The position numbers and the translations under genes were made by a program. From the NCBI RefSeq assembly GCF_000004195.4, contig NC_030678.2, positions 129,609,104 to 129,673,103 of the forward strand: a DNA stretch of 64,000 bases, written 5' to 3'. The first letter of the stretch is position 1. Each line of letters begins with the position of its first letter. Below, one piece after another: positions 21,336 to 32,831 of this stretch. Below the pieces are notes generated by a model. It saw nothing but the letters and a program-made list of their open reading frames with translations, was not told the DNA's origin and searched no databases. This DNA comes from Xenopus tropicalis. Taxonomy: Eukaryota > Chordata > Amphibia > Anura > Pipidae.

Positions 21336-21535
21336 AGAGTTGGCCTAGATGTTAAGTGATCAGCGTTTGATGTGGGATCTCATGTTAGAGACCCTGGTAA
21401 GATTCCTTGTGCCCCTGGGCAAGTGATTTAATCTTCTGTAGTCATGACATACTTAGTGCATAATTAATGGCTGCCTGCCTTTATTGCTTTAAAGTGTTGT
21501 GTCCCACAAGAAGAAACGCTATATGAATAATTTCC
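21336..21535 (+). mobile_element. tRNA-headed SINE, diverged
   Basis: GGCCTAGATGTTAAGTGATC resembles a tRNA A box. GGTAAGATTCC about 60 bases on resembles a B box (GGTTCGAATCC). CCCCTGGGCAAGTGATTTAATCTTC is the typical body of vertebrate CORE/V-type SINEs, and AACGCTATATGAATAA fits the 3' tail (GCGCTATATAAATAA). Confidence 0.6.
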
Positions 21536-22482
21536 CCTCTTACAGGAAAGCATGCACCATACCTTCTGAGAAGCTTTCCAATGGTTATTAACTATAGTAC
21601 AGAGTTTGAATTTAAGTTTGCAATTCTTATTTATTTCCAAAGTCAGATTAAAATATGAAGATTTTTCTAATGGTATCCATATTTATAAGGTACAGAGCAC
21701 AAATCTCTCCTTATTTGAAGTTTTTCTTTGCAGTTTATTATAAAACTGTATCTGTATTTCCTTTGTCTGTACATACCATATATGAATGCATTTTGCTTCT
21801 GCTGGGGAGACTTCGGAAGACTCATAAAATATAAATACTTACATGAAAGACTTGAGCAAGTAGATTGCCTGCAGCAAATCTCGGTGATTAAGCTAAGATG
21901 GAATTAAAGCAGGAATTACTGACAGCCTAGTGGGCCAAGATTTTCATTTAAAGAGCACAGAATTGTTTCCTACATGATGTGTGATTAACAACTTGCGTAT
22001 CCATTAAACCATGCAGTGGGACAAAGAGAAGAAACACAAGCTTGGTAATGTATAGGTAAATAATTAGGACTGCAGGCAAGAATACTGAAATAAAAATTCA
22101 TCTTATCTCTGAGTAGAAATAGAAGCTATTTAGGGAATGTACTATATTTTCCAAAATAGCGAAGGCTATGAACCTCTATGACGGCTTTACTTGACAACTG
22201 TATTGTGGGAAATATTTCTCTAAGAAAGGGCTCCCAGGATGTAACCAGTGCACTTGGAAGAAAGGGGCGGAACTAGGTTAAGTATACATACAGTATGGTA
22301 TGCTTTGGCTAAGTTGTGTATTTCCCCGATATCTTAGATACATGTCTGTAATTTGCTTTCATATGAGGGGGACCTGCCCTATTTTTAACAGTTCCCAGTC
22401 ATATTTAAAACATACAAAGTAGCAGTGCTTTATGATGAAGCCAGTGATCTGTCACTTTAGGCAACTTCTATCTTTAAAAATA
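21536..22482. other. Unassigned AT-rich DNA
   Basis: No gene or clear repeat. Confidence 0.35.
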
Positions 22483-22591
22483 AGTCAGTCATGGCAACTA
22501 ATCGCGGTAACTTTGCCGCCGTATCGTAGTGTATAAGTCGCGGCAACTGATCTCAGTTTTTCGCTGCACATATTAGTCGCCATGACTAACG
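22483..22591. mobile_element. Short foldback MITE
   Basis: GTCAGTCATGGCAACTA at the left pairs with TAGTCGCCATGACTAAC at the right with few mismatches. CpG-rich compared with its surroundings. Confidence 0.6.
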
Positions 22592-22878
22592 ATTTTATAC
22601 ATGTGTTAGATTCAAATTGACTGTATTGGGAAATACAAATTCAGCATGGGCATGTTTTAACTGTTGTAAAATATAATTTAAACATTTACTATCCTCATAA
22701 TCCCTTACATTATACATATCCAACATGGCACAGCACTGAAGGGGAACTTTGCACTATTAAACTCCAGCTCTTTTAGCATGGCTATGTTTTTAATCCAAAT
22801 AAATCACTTTTCTTTAAAACCATAGTTTACATTGTCTAGGCCAGTGCAGACCCATCACAGTAGTGTTATAGCATACAG

Positions 22879-24011
22879 CAGTGCTGTCCAACTGGCGGCC
22901 CGCGGGCCCCCTCTGTGTGGCCCCCCACCTGTCTGGCTGCTTTGATGGCTTACTCTTGTGTAAGCTTTAAATGGTATCAGTACTGTGATTAACTGCCCCC
23001 CCTGCATGGTTCTCACCTCAGATTCTGGCTGTAATCAGGCTGTATTGTTTAAATATGTAATCCCCTGTACTGTTCACACCTTTTAATCTCTGCATTGTTC
23101 ACCCCCTGCAGTGTTCACACCTCAGGCTCAGGCTGTTATCACCCCCATTGTTCCCCTGTTCACACCTCTGGAGCAGTAGAAACCCACAAATAATCCCTGC
23201 ATACCACAAAAAGAACATATACTGAGGTGGTACTGCAATTAAAAAGTTTTTTAATATATAGTTATTGTGCAGACTGTATGAGCAGTGCCAGCATTGTGTC
23301 ACTGTAGGCTGCCTGTGTGTTCCATACAGGCAGCATAGGGCAAGCAGAGTATGGCACACACAGGCAGGGTAGGGAAGGCAGAGTATGGCACACACAGGCA
23401 GTGTAGGGCAGGCAGAGTATGGCACACACAGGCCAAGTTTGGCACAAACCAGCCAAGAATGGCACGCACAGTGAAAGTATGGCACACGCAGGCAGGGTAG
23501 GGAAGGCAGAGTATGGCACACACAGGCAGAGTAGGGCAAGCAGAGTATGGCATACACAGGCCAAGTTTGGCACAAACCAGCCAAGAATGGCACAGACAGT
23601 GAAAGTATGGCACACACAGGCAGGGTAGGGAAGGCAGAGTATGGCACACACAGGCAGGGTATGGCAGGCAGAGTATGGTACACATAGGCCAAGTATGGCA
23701 CAAACCAGCCAAGAATGGCACACACAGTGAAAGTATGGCACACAGGCAGGGTAGGGCAGGCAGAGTATGGCACACACAGGCAGGGTAGGACAGGCAGAGT
23801 ATGGCACACAGGCAGGGTAGGGCAGGAAGAGTATGGCTTTTGCTGTACTACAACCATTAATATGGGTATGGTCATGTGATAACATGGGTGTGGTTTCAAG
23901 TGGGTGCGGTTTCAAAAAGGGGAGTGGTCAAACTGTCTTCCATTATCGGCCCTCCACCACGTAGGTCGGAAAAATTCTGGCCCTCGGTACAACAGAAGTT
24001 GGACAGCACTG
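22879..24011. mobile_element. Non-autonomous hAT element containing a tandem array
   Basis: CAGTGCTGTCCAACT at the left and AGTTGGACAGCACTG at the right are exact inverted ends. A perfect 8-bp duplication GCATACAG flanks them (22871-22878, 24012-24019), diagnostic of hAT transposition. No transposase is encoded; much of the inside is the tandem array at 23310-23835. Confidence 0.93.
23310..23835. repeat. Higher-order minisatellite, 128-bp period
   Basis: Built from units of about 34 bp (GTATGGCACACACAGGCAGG + GTAGGGCAGGCAGA type) in a 128-bp higher-order unit. The marker GGCCAAG recurs at 23431, 23559 and 23687, exactly 128 apart. Because 128 is not a multiple of three and the unit has no reverse-strand stop in any frame, three overlapping reverse-strand frames stay open (158-266 codons, Cys/Pro-rich). 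They are by-products of the repeat. Confidence 0.9.
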
Positions 24012-24096
24012 GCATACAGTGATTTAAACAGAAGATATACATGGTTATCAGTTAACTTTGGTTAGGAACATAAATGCCTTTTTTATATATAAATTA

Positions 24097-24364
24097 CAGG
24101 GATGGGACCTATTATCCAGAATGCTTGGGACCTGGGGTAATGGAACTCTTCTTAATTTGGATCACAAAAATAATTTAAACATTTAATAAACCCAATAGGA
24201 TTGTTTTGCCTCCAATCAGAATTCATTATATCTTAGTCGGGATCAAGTACAAGAAAAAGGAAATCATTTTGAAAAATGTTGAATTATTTGATTAAAATTG
24301 ACCCTATAGGAGATATCCTTCCTGTAATTCAGAAATTTCTGGATAATGGGTTTCCAGATAACTG
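24097..24364 (+). mobile_element. TA-flanked CAGGTATGGGA MITE
   Basis: TTACAGGGATGGGACC at the start, TTATCCAGAATGCTTGGGAC, CCCAATAGGATTGTTTTGCC, and an ending decayed at GGGTTTCCAGATAAC. Confidence 0.75.
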
Positions 24365-25444
24365 CTTATTTAAACACCGCAGAAAATGGACAGTGTAAAT
24401 GTATCCAAAAAGAAAATATATCACACTGCAACTTGCATTTTTAGGCAATTTATTTTTTTAGGTTCTTTCGCATTATCTTAATCAGAATATTTTCTCATCT
24501 GCCAGGTCTTTCCATACTGTATATGGGAACTATGTGTGTATAGAGTCTATCTTACTACCGGTATTATGAAAAAATTTTTGTTATTTATAGGAGAGCTGTG
24601 TGACTCATACTAGGTTCTGTTTATCACTATGGCAGGTTTGCATTGAACCTGATGTGTTTCCCAGTGCATTTTGGAAATGCACACAGAAATCATGTTTTCT
24701 GTTATATGACTGTAGCAGTAACCGTCAGTGGGCGTTTGATATAAGGATTTGTTATAACACACACACAATAGGTTTAGTTTTGTTGGCGACAGAAGTAAGT
24801 GAGTTGCTAGGAAAAATGATATAAATAGTAAACTGCTTTTAACTGCAAGGGCTTTATAGGGATAATGTTGAAACCTGTGTGTTTAAAAACACATATGTCT
24901 CATCTTATATATACTGTAACACAGGCCAAAGCAAGGAAACTAGAGGAATTATTATATGCACATTTGTTTGTTAGAATGGGTGTACAATGAACACTTGGCA
25001 CAGGTGATTTAGCTGTACACAGTCATATAAAGTAAAACAGCAAGCGTTCATTCAGGAACCCTAGTGCACCATGATCTCAAGAAACAGTGACAGATTTTCT
25101 ATAATGAAATATAAGACCTTTCTATCTCTAACTTGCCAAAATAAGTTATGCAGAAAAAAAACGTTAGAAGTAAACCATTTAAAACTTGGCAGAGGTTTTA
25201 TGATAAGCTTCAAAAATCCTATTGTATTTGCAGGGACAGTCACCTTATTCTAGGCATCAAGCCAAAAACAACGGCTGAAATCTCATTGTGTGAGACAGGA
25301 GACAAAAATGTAACTGCATCAAGAAAGAATACGCATTAATTGCTTTAATTTGTTCAGTTGCTACTTTCTCTCTAGAATCAATGATACAGGTGTCAGTACA
25401 TAGAATGTTATACCACATATATGTTAAGTACTTGCTTACATATA
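24365..25444. other. Unassigned AT-rich DNA
   Basis: No gene or repeat supported up to the Tc1 target TA. Confidence 0.35.
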
Positions 25445-27030
25445 CAGTGGAGGAAATAATTATTTGACCCCTCACTGATTTTGTAAGTTTGTCCAATGAC
25501 AAAGAAATGAAAAGTCTCAGAACAGTATCATTTCAATGGTAGGTTTATTTTAACAGTGGCAGATAGCACATCAAAAGGAAAATCGAAAAAATAACTTTAA
25601 ATAAAAGATAGCAACTGATTTGCATTTCATTGAGTGAAATAAGTTTTTGAACCCCTACCAACCATTAAGAGTTCTGGCTCCCACAGAGTGGTTAGACACT
25701 TCTACTCAATTAGTCAACCTCATTAAGGACACCTGTCTTAACTAGTCACCTGTATAAAAGACACCTGACCACAGAATCAATCAATCAAGCAGACTCCAAA
25801 CTCTCCAACATGGGAAAGACCAAAGAGCTGTCCAAGGATGTCAGAGACAAAATTGTAGACCTGCACAAGGCTGGAATGGGCTACAAAACCATTAGCAAGA
25901 AGCTGGGAGAGAAGGTGACAACTGTTGGTGCGATTGTTCGAAAATGGAAGAAGCACAAAATGACCATCAATCGACCTCGCTCTGGGGCTCCACGCAAGAT
26001 CTCACCTCGTGGGGTGTCAATGATTCTGAGAAAGGTGAAAAAGCATCCTAGAACTACACGGGAGGAGTTAGTTAATGACCTCAAATTAGCAGGGACCACA
26101 GTCACCAAGAAAACCATTGGAAACACATTACACCGCAATGGATTAAAATCCTGCAGGGCTCGCAAGGTCCCCCTGCTCAAGAAGGCACATGTGCAGGCCC
26201 GTCTGAAGTTTGCCAATGAACACCTGAATGATTCTGTGAGTGACTGGGAGAAGGTGCTGTGGTCTGATGAGACCAAAATAGAGCTCTTTGGCATTAACTC
26301 AACTCGCTGTGTTTGGAGGAAGAAAAATGCTGCCTATGACCCCCAAAACACCGTCCCCACCGTCAAGCATGGGGGTGGAAACATTTTGCTTTGGGGGTGT
26401 TTTTCTGCTAAGGGCACAGGACAACTTATTCGCATTAACGGGAAAATGGACGGAGCCATGTATCGTGAAATCCTGAACGACAACCTCCTTCCCTCTGCCA
26501 GGAAACTGAAAATGAGTCGTGGATGGGTGTTCCAGCACGACAATGACCCAAAACATACAGCAAAGGCAACAAAGGAGTGGCTCAAGAAGAAGCACATTAA
26601 GGTCATGGAGTGGCCTAGTCAGTCTCCGGACCTTAATCCAATAGAAAACCTATGGAGGGAGCTCAAGCTCAGAGTTGCACAGAGACAGCCTCGAAACCTA
26701 GTGGGACCAACATTCCTCCTAAAATGTGCGCAAACTTGGTCATCAATTACAAGCAACGTTTGACCTCTGTGCTTGCAAACAAGGGTTTTTCCACTAAGTA
26801 TTAAGTCTTTTTTTGTTAGAGGGTTCAAAAACTTATTTCACTCAATGAAATGCAAATCAGTTGCTATCTTTTATTTAAAGTTATTTTTTCCATTTTCCTT
26901 TTGATGTGCTATCTGCCACTGTTAAAATAAACCTACCATTGAAATGATACTGTTCTGAGACTTTTCATTTCTTTGTCATTGGACAAACTTACAAAATCAG
27001 TGAGGGGTCAAATAATTATTTCCTCCACTG
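25445..27030 (+). mobile_element. Tc1-family DNA transposon, nearly full length
   Basis: 1,586 bp between TA dinucleotides (25443-25444, 27031-27032), the Tc1/mariner target duplication. Long inverted repeats of about 210 bp (25445-25654 and 26819-27030) begin CAGTGGAGGAAATAATTATT and are nearly identical. One transposase frame lies between them. Confidence 0.93.
25810..26763 (+). CDS. Tc1-family transposase, C-terminus frameshifted
   Basis: 317 codons from ATG; family members are about 340. It would bind the inverted repeats and cut and paste the element at TA sites. Residues 1-110 form the paired-like helix-turn-helix pair with [10 protein letters not shown] between, like the usual GRPR linker. 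The catalytic triad is present with exact DD34E spacing: D153 in WSDETK, D244 in QHDNDPKHT and E279 in NPIENLW. After residue 297 (QPRNL) the text departs from the family: a deletion of roughly 30 bases shifts the frame, and reading stops at 26763. The original ending can still be seen in another frame, closing at TAA 26802-26804. The core is intact, but loss of the tail probably impairs the enzyme. Surrounding repeats suggest a fairly young copy. Confidence 0.88.
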   Translation: MGKTKELSKDVRDKIVDLHKAGMGYKTISKKLGEKVTTVGAIVRKWKKHKMTINRPRSGAPRKISPRGVSMILRKVKKHPRTTREELVNDLKLAGTTVTKKTIGNTLHRNGLKSCRARKVPLLKKAHVQARLKFANEHLNDSVSDWEKVLWSDETKIELFGINSTRCVWRKKNAAYDPQNTVPTVKHGGGNILLWGCFSAKGTGQLIRINGKMDGAMYREILNDNLLPSARKLKMSRGWVFQHDNDPKHTAKATKEWLKKKHIKVMEWPSQSPDLNPIENLWRELKLRVAQRQPRNLVGPTFLLKCAQTWSSITSNV

Positions 27031-27075
27031 TATATGTCAAGCCATGGGTTTATTGCACAATTTTGGCATCATTAA

Positions 27076-27283
27076 TGAGCTTATTTATCAATTTTCGAGT
27101 TTGTGAATTTGAGTTTGTTTTTCTAAATCTAATAAACGCGAATGCTTGGTCATTTATAAACGAAAAACTCTAAAAATTCAAATTTGAGAATATGGCTTGA
27201 CTAGGACAGCTCCCTGTGAGTTTTAGCTCTGAAAAACTCGAATCGGAAAAAAAATCAAACTTAAATGTTGATAAATTACCCCC
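27076..27283. mobile_element. MITE, relative of 54427-54787
   Basis: TGAGCTTATTTATCAATTTT at the left and GATAAATTACCCCC at the right are inverted. Flanks are TAA and TTA. The interior is full of AAAAACTC/GAGTTTTT. Confidence 0.6.
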
Positions 27284-28622
27284 TTAGAATACTTAATGAA
27301 TATTTTTACATATTTTGGCAGGGATCCCTTTAACAGGAATATGAATTTTACTGCACTACCAAGGTTAGCAAACTAGAGGGATCTGTGATGTCCCTCACTT
27401 TGTAAATTACTAGCACAATGGAGCACTTTATCTTGGATTTTAGAAGCAATATCATTGACACCTGATGGTTAGGATTTTGAAAGTATACTGTATGCCATGT
27501 AGTTTTGCTGATTTTATTGCAATTTATAACATTTATTATATGTTTTTTTAAATGTTAATTATGGTAATCGAATGTTTTGTGATGTCAACTGGCACCTCCC
27601 CCTTTTCCTCACATATGCATGTGGCATGTGTTATGTTGCTGTTGTATGTACTAGATTATAATCTATTGTTGGTCTTGTTGAACAGGCTTTCAAAGGCATG
27701 GGCACAGTTTACATTTTCTTGAGGTTGTTTTCCACATTTGGCATGACAACCACTTCCAGCTTGATATATTTTTCCCAAACAGGGTGGAATGCACTCATTA
27801 AGAGCAAAGTTTGGCTTTCTCTAAGGAAGACAACTTTATTTGAAGAAAACTGTGAAACTTCATATAAACACCACCAACATTGAATTTGGACCCATAAATG
27901 TATTTTTTTATTTAAAAACAAATATAATTTATAATATGCCACTTATTGTAACATATAATGATATAAAAGGTCACTGGGGAGTTACATGACAATATAAAGA
28001 CATAATAAATATTTTAATTCAGTATTACTTAAATTTAAACCCTGAAAAATATCTTGAACACAACAGGACACGAGCATCAATTAACAATCAGCAAACTTGC
28101 ACCTGGGCAGTAACTCGTGGCCACCAATCAAATGTTTGATTTCATTCTTTAACTTGCGGCAAGTTGAACAAACCTAATTGCTGATTAGTGAGAAAATGAA
28201 TGACTATTTGATTAGTCTCCATTTGGGTTTTTCTAGTTCAGCTACACCCCTGCACACGGTCATCACAACATCATAATAAATCAGAAGTGATGTCATCATA
28301 GACTGAGAAATGATTCCATCCGAGGGTGGGGGGAACTGGAAATGATGAGGAACCCTAATTCATCGCTACATATTCTCTGATCCACCAAGGCTGTGTGTTT
28401 TACATTTGTTCAATTGGAAGCAACTAGCTAGGTCTGCTGATTTCATTTTTCATAAATATACATTTGTAGTCAGGATTAAAGTGGCTCAGTAGGAATAGAA
28501 AGGGATTAGAGTTACATGAAGCCATAAAAGATGAGTATATTATATGCACAAACAACTTTTACTGGAAAAACCAGCATGCCGCCCTAAACAAATATCAAAT
28601 GCAGGCAAGCCTCTACTGTTTG
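27284..28622. other. Unassigned AT-rich DNA
   Basis: No gene or clear repeat. Confidence 0.35.
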
Positions 28623-29270
28623 TTAAAGAGATGCCTTTAAAAAATACTTACACCATGCACAGGGCTGCTTACGAAGTGTATCCTCCCTGATGTGCCTTTA
28701 TATTCAAACAAACACATATTTTCGGTCTGTATTACCACAAGAATATGTTATGGCTTTTAGGTACCTAAGCATTGTAGACATTGTGACTTTCACCTCTACA
28801 AAGACAAACATTTGTAAAAAAGTTCCAGAAAGCCAAGAGGTGTTAATAAATGAACTGCACAATGCTACGGCTACAAAGCTTACTCTTCTATTAGCTACTA
28901 TATGTAACTCATTCTCCAGGCTCACCATGTGTAGAGTGGGAATAATTTTTTGTTGGGCTGTGTGCTCCCTCAGAGATCACCTGACAGGAAGTGATGCAGC
29001 TCTAACTGTAACAGGAAGTAGTGTGGAAGCAAAAGGCAGCACTCTGTCCATTCATTGGCTGATGTGGCCTAGCATGTATGTGTGCCTTGGCTTGTTAATT
29101 CTTAAAATGGCAATTTTCTATTTAGTTTTACCCAATGGCACATATTAATAAAATATTTTTATGAAAACGGTTTATTTAGATGAAGCAGGGATTTATATAC
29201 AGGCTTGTTTATGCAATATATTTTGAGTCTGAATACAACAAAGTTTTAAAACTGTGTGTATTATCTACAA
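28623..29270. mobile_element. T2/Kolobok-like repeat, right end lost
   Basis: Starts TTAAAGAGATGCCTTT. The text CAGGAAGTGATGCAGCTCTA and TTAGATGAAGCAGGGATTTA resembles abundant Xenopus repeat sequence. The 152-codon frame at 28690-29148 lies wholly inside and has no domain, so it is not called as a gene. The far end is replaced by the next MITE. Confidence 0.45.
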
Positions 29271-29646
29271 TATTTTCGTTAATTCGCGAAGCTTTGTGCG
29301 ACAAAATGTTATTTGTCGCAACAAGTACAAAAGTTTCGGAATTCATTCAAGCTTCAGTATCGTGACTTTCTTTTGCCCAGGTGGGAGTTGCAGAGTGCCA
29401 TTGAGTCCTTTGGAAAGCTTCCCACATCATGCATTGAAGTGTCAAATCAGAAAAGGTTTTGTGTCGTTTACAATCATTGCGATCGCCATTCGCAAACGAT
29501 CGTTTCAATACCAAAATTTCAGAACTTTCGGATCATAAGTACAAAACTTTCGTATTCACAAAACAAAAAGAATTTTCATGTCATTTGCGATCATCAGAAA
29601 TTATTGGATTTCGTGATTCAGATTCGTACATTAGTGAATCGGCCCC
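29271..29646. mobile_element. MITE of the ATTCATTCAAGCTT family, left end incomplete
   Basis: Contains ATTCATTCAAGCTTCAG, CATTGAGTCCTTTGG and ends TTAGTGAATCGGCCCC. The left terminus is truncated, beginning near TTCGCGAAGC. Confidence 0.65.
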
Positions 29647-29733
29647 TTAGGTTTCACCGTTTAATAAATCCCATAGGAAAAAAGAGAATGTGGGTGAGCT
29701 CTAATGCCACATATTGATAAATCTGCCCCCTTG
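29647..29733. repeat. Fragment of the 40076-40276 MITE family
   Basis: TAAATCCCATAGGAAAAAAG, GTGGGTGAG and the end GATAAATCTGCCCCC match that element's right half. Confidence 0.5.
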
Positions 29734-30244
29734 TGTTACATTGTTTCAGTCAGAGCCATCAGGGTGAGAATAGGAAGGACAGGCAAACACTGCTTTTAAT
29801 AGCAATTTAATATATAACCCCATAGTGACCATTAATACCATATACCAATTATATATTTTATAAAAGTGCATTCATACTTCATAATAAATCTGTTGCACAT
29901 ATTTAATACCCCAATCTAGTTAAAACTGCAACGATATTAAACAGCATACATGTGTATAAAATTGCCCCCACATCTATAAATACTCGTGCAACATTGTATA
30001 TTATGTGAACATTATGTGAACCATATAAAGTGCAATTTTGCTAAATTAGTAAAATTTAAAAACAATACATGACTATGCACAGTTTCCTATGTCCATGGTC
30101 CCAAAGTTTCCCATATTATTAACCCATTGACTCCTATTCGTACAATTTTACCTTGCTTAAATATAATACATTCATATAGATTATATGACATTTATAGTAT
30201 CTATACCCGGGTCAATATAATACAGTAATACATCTTAATAGGTA

Positions 30245-30361
30245 TTATTTTTCTGTCAAAAAACAGTTCAATTGCAACGTGGTGTTCAGTCCCCTCGGTG
30301 CAACACATCCCAGCTTGTGAATCCAGAAGGCCTCCTTTTGCAATAACAGTCGATTGATATC
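30245..30361 (-). pseudogene. C-terminal fragment of Penelope-like GIY-YIG endonuclease, left arm
   Basis: 39 codons including the stop (TAA, reverse of 30245-30247). It carries the same EAFWIHKLGCVAPRGLN motif as the right arm, ending FLTEK instead of FLTDK. It is cut at the palindrome loop, so nothing upstream of the last 38 residues remains. Being the mirror of 30373-30489, it arose from an inverted second copy joined head to head, a configuration known for Penelope-like elements. Confidence 0.7.
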
Positions 30362-30372
30362 TCCCCCTCTTC

Positions 30373-30489
30373 GATATCAATCGACTGTTATTGCAAAAGG
30401 AGGCCTTCTGGATTCACAAGCTGGGATGTGTTGCACCAAGGGGACTGAACACCACGTTGCAATTGAACTGTTTTTTGACAGACAAATAA
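30373..30489 (+). pseudogene. C-terminal fragment of Penelope-like GIY-YIG endonuclease, right arm
   Basis: 39 codons including the TAA at 30487-30489. The text LLLQKEAFWIHKL followed by APRGLN is the pattern closing the GIY-YIG endonuclease of Penelope-like retroelements (E-x2-WI-x-L...P-x-GLN), which sits after the reverse transcriptase and nicks target DNA. Only this end survives: the loop of the palindrome truncates it, and no RT motif is seen nearby. Downstream are the untranslated region and the GAAACGTC tail at 30989-31023. Identification rests on this short motif and on the ribozyme-like tail; a database search would settle it. Confidence 0.72.
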
Positions 30490-30909
30490 TACCTATTAAG
30501 GTATTATATTGACCCGGGTATAGATACTATAAATGTCATATAATCTATATGAATGTATTATATTTAAGCAAGGTAAAATTGTACGAATAGGAGTCAATGG
30601 GTTAATAATATGGGAAACTTTGGGACCATGGACATAGGAAACTGTGCATAGTCATGTATTGTTTTTAAATTTTACTAATTTAGCAAAATTGCACTTTATA
30701 TGGTTCACATAATGTTCACATAATATACAATGTTGCACGAGTATTTATAGATGTGGGGGCAATTTTATACACATGTATGCTGTTTAATATCGTTGCAGTT
30801 TTAACTAGATTGGGGTATTAAATATGTGCAACAGATTTATTATGAAGTATGAATGCACTTTTATAAAATATATAATTGGTATATGGTATTAATGGTCACT
30901 ATGGGGTTA

Positions 30910-31098
30910 ATGTGCATATGATGTCACTGGCCCTCCCTGGATTCATGGGAGGAGGCTATTTAAACTGAGTTGCTGTATGTATTTGCACCTTGAAAAAGGT
31001 CCCAAAAGGGACCGAAACGTCGGTTGTACATGCAATTATAATACACAAGAGATTTTTTGAAACACAAAGACCCTTGGTGCTGGCTGTTTTATTTTGAT
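30910..31098 (+). mobile_element. Penelope-like 3' tail with hammerhead-like hairpin
   Basis: Continues the right arm outside the palindrome. At 30998-31013 GGTCCC-AAAA-GGGACC forms a perfect stem II, followed by GAAAC (31014-31018) and GTC. The other core half reads CTTGAAA, not CUGANGA, so cleavage activity is unlikely. The end ACCCTTGGTGCTGGCTGTTT also occurs at 48101-48120. Confidence 0.6.
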
Positions 31099-31107
31099 AT
31101 ATATATA

Positions 31108-31435
31108 CAGGTATAGGACCCATTATCCAGAATGCTCGGGGCCAAGGGTATTCCGGATAAGGGGTCTTTCCGTAATTTGGATCTCAATACCTTAAGTCTA
31201 CTAAAAAATCAATAAAACATTAATTAAACCCAATAGGATTGTTTTGCATCCAATAAGGATTAATTATATCTTAGTTGGAATCAATTACAAGGTTTTGTTT
31301 TATTTCTACATAGAAAAAGGAAATCAGTTTTAAAATTCTGAATTATTTGATTAAAATGGAGTCTATGGGAGACAGGCATTCCGTAATTCGGAGCTTTCTG
31401 GATAAAGGGTTTCCGGATAAGGGGTCCGATACCTG
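31108..31435 (+). mobile_element. TA-flanked CAGGTATGGGA MITE, full length
   Basis: CAGGTATAGGACCCATTATC to GGGGTCCGATACCTG, with TA on both sides. The best-preserved forward copy and a good reference for the family. Confidence 0.85.
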
Positions 31436-32507
31436 TATATATATATATAAATAGCTTAAAAACCATTACAAATATGAATATTGCAAAGATGCTAAAAAGT
31501 TTTTTTCTTTAATTAGGCAAAATATATATATTGGGTTCTTTAAGATCTGAACTCACATTTTGATAAATAAATATTTGACAAATAAATATTGCTATGAAAG
31601 AATCAACAAAACACTGTAGAATTGGTGCTTTATATGTACTGTAACTGAATGCACTTTATATTAAGTTATAAAAGGCTTTATATTCCCTTGGAGGCTTGTA
31701 AATTAAAATGCCCTGGTTGGGCAGGTGAACAGTTGGAGAATGTTTAGCAAAGTAATAAAGTAACTTACAGTCTTGTCATTGCAGATAGACTTTACATCAC
31801 TGTTTGATGAGTCTCCTAGAACAAATATACATTTGCCATGGTTACAGTTTATAAAGTAGTGATGATTTGTAAACTTTGTGAACATTTTTATTTTGATAGT
31901 TCTTTCAAAGTAAGGAGAAATTACGCTGTATGTGATTATTCTAAACCTGCTTGACATCAACATATGTGTAAACAATAAATGCATGCGGAATATGTAGTTT
32001 GTATATCTCATTACCCAGAGGTTTTTATGATAGCGGCTTATTAAGTGGATAGAAAACATATATTTTATTTTCAGTTTATGTACATCCTTGAACTAAGTTT
32101 GCATAATTCAGATAGCAAGAGCGCATAAGTGACGACACAGAGACAAAAAGAAAGCACTTACACAGACTAGTTTTGAAAGACTCTTTAACATTAAGGTATG
32201 TACCTCCATATTGTCCTCCTGTAGAATGTACCAACATATACCACACTGCTGTATATTATAATAGTAAGGGCCCTGCTCAGTAGAACTTACAGTCAAAAAT
32301 GGTGCAGAGAGATTGCTTCTATTGCTATGTGTCTTATATTGAATCTAATATAAGGATCATGGTGTTGTATTCATATATACATTCCACCAATGTTTATAAT
32401 TATAGTTTATAACAGCATAGATTTTGTAATAGTTCACGTGTCCTCTATGATTGCAATAAATAAGTAAAGTAAGGTGTAAGGTGTTTAAAAGACTCATATG
32501 CCCTATA
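31436..32507. other. Unassigned AT-rich DNA
   Basis: No gene or clear repeat. Confidence 0.35.
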
Positions 32508-32806
32508 CAGGTATCGGACCTCTTATCCGGAAACCCGTTATCCAGAAAGCTCTGAATTACGGAAAGCCCGTCTCCCATAGACTCCATTTTAATCAAATAA
32601 TTCAGAATTTTAAAATGGATTTCCTTTTTCTCTGTCGCAATAAAACAGTACCTTGTAATTGATCCCAACTAAGATAAAATTAATCCTTATTGGATGCAAA
32701 ACAATCCTGTTGGGGTTAATTAATGGTTTATTTTTTAGCAGATTTAACGTATGGAGATCCAAATTACGGAATGACCGAACATTCTGGATAACAGGTCCTA
32801 TACCTG
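32508..32806 (-). mobile_element. TA-flanked CAGGTATGGGA MITE, reverse
   Basis: CAGGTATCGGACCTCTTATC to AACAGGTCCTATACCTG, TA on both sides; CCATAGACTCCATTTTAATC and TAATCCTTATTGG mark the reverse orientation. Confidence 0.85.
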
Positions 32807-32831
32807 TACCATGTTCTCTGAAATACCTATA

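Larger units (their letters stand above)
29815..30909. repeat. Giant near-perfect palindrome made of two Penelope-like 3' ends
   Basis: Arms 29815-30360 (546 bp) and 30374-30909 (536 bp) are reverse complements with a 13-base loop. I saw only scattered substitutions and one indel of about 10 bases (extra sequence near 30222-30232). Each arm carries the same coding end and about 420 bp of 3' untranslated sequence. Confidence 0.93.

Noticed and set aside
28690..29148. 152-codon open frame
   Set aside because: Sits inside a T2-like repeat, with no domain or coding signal.
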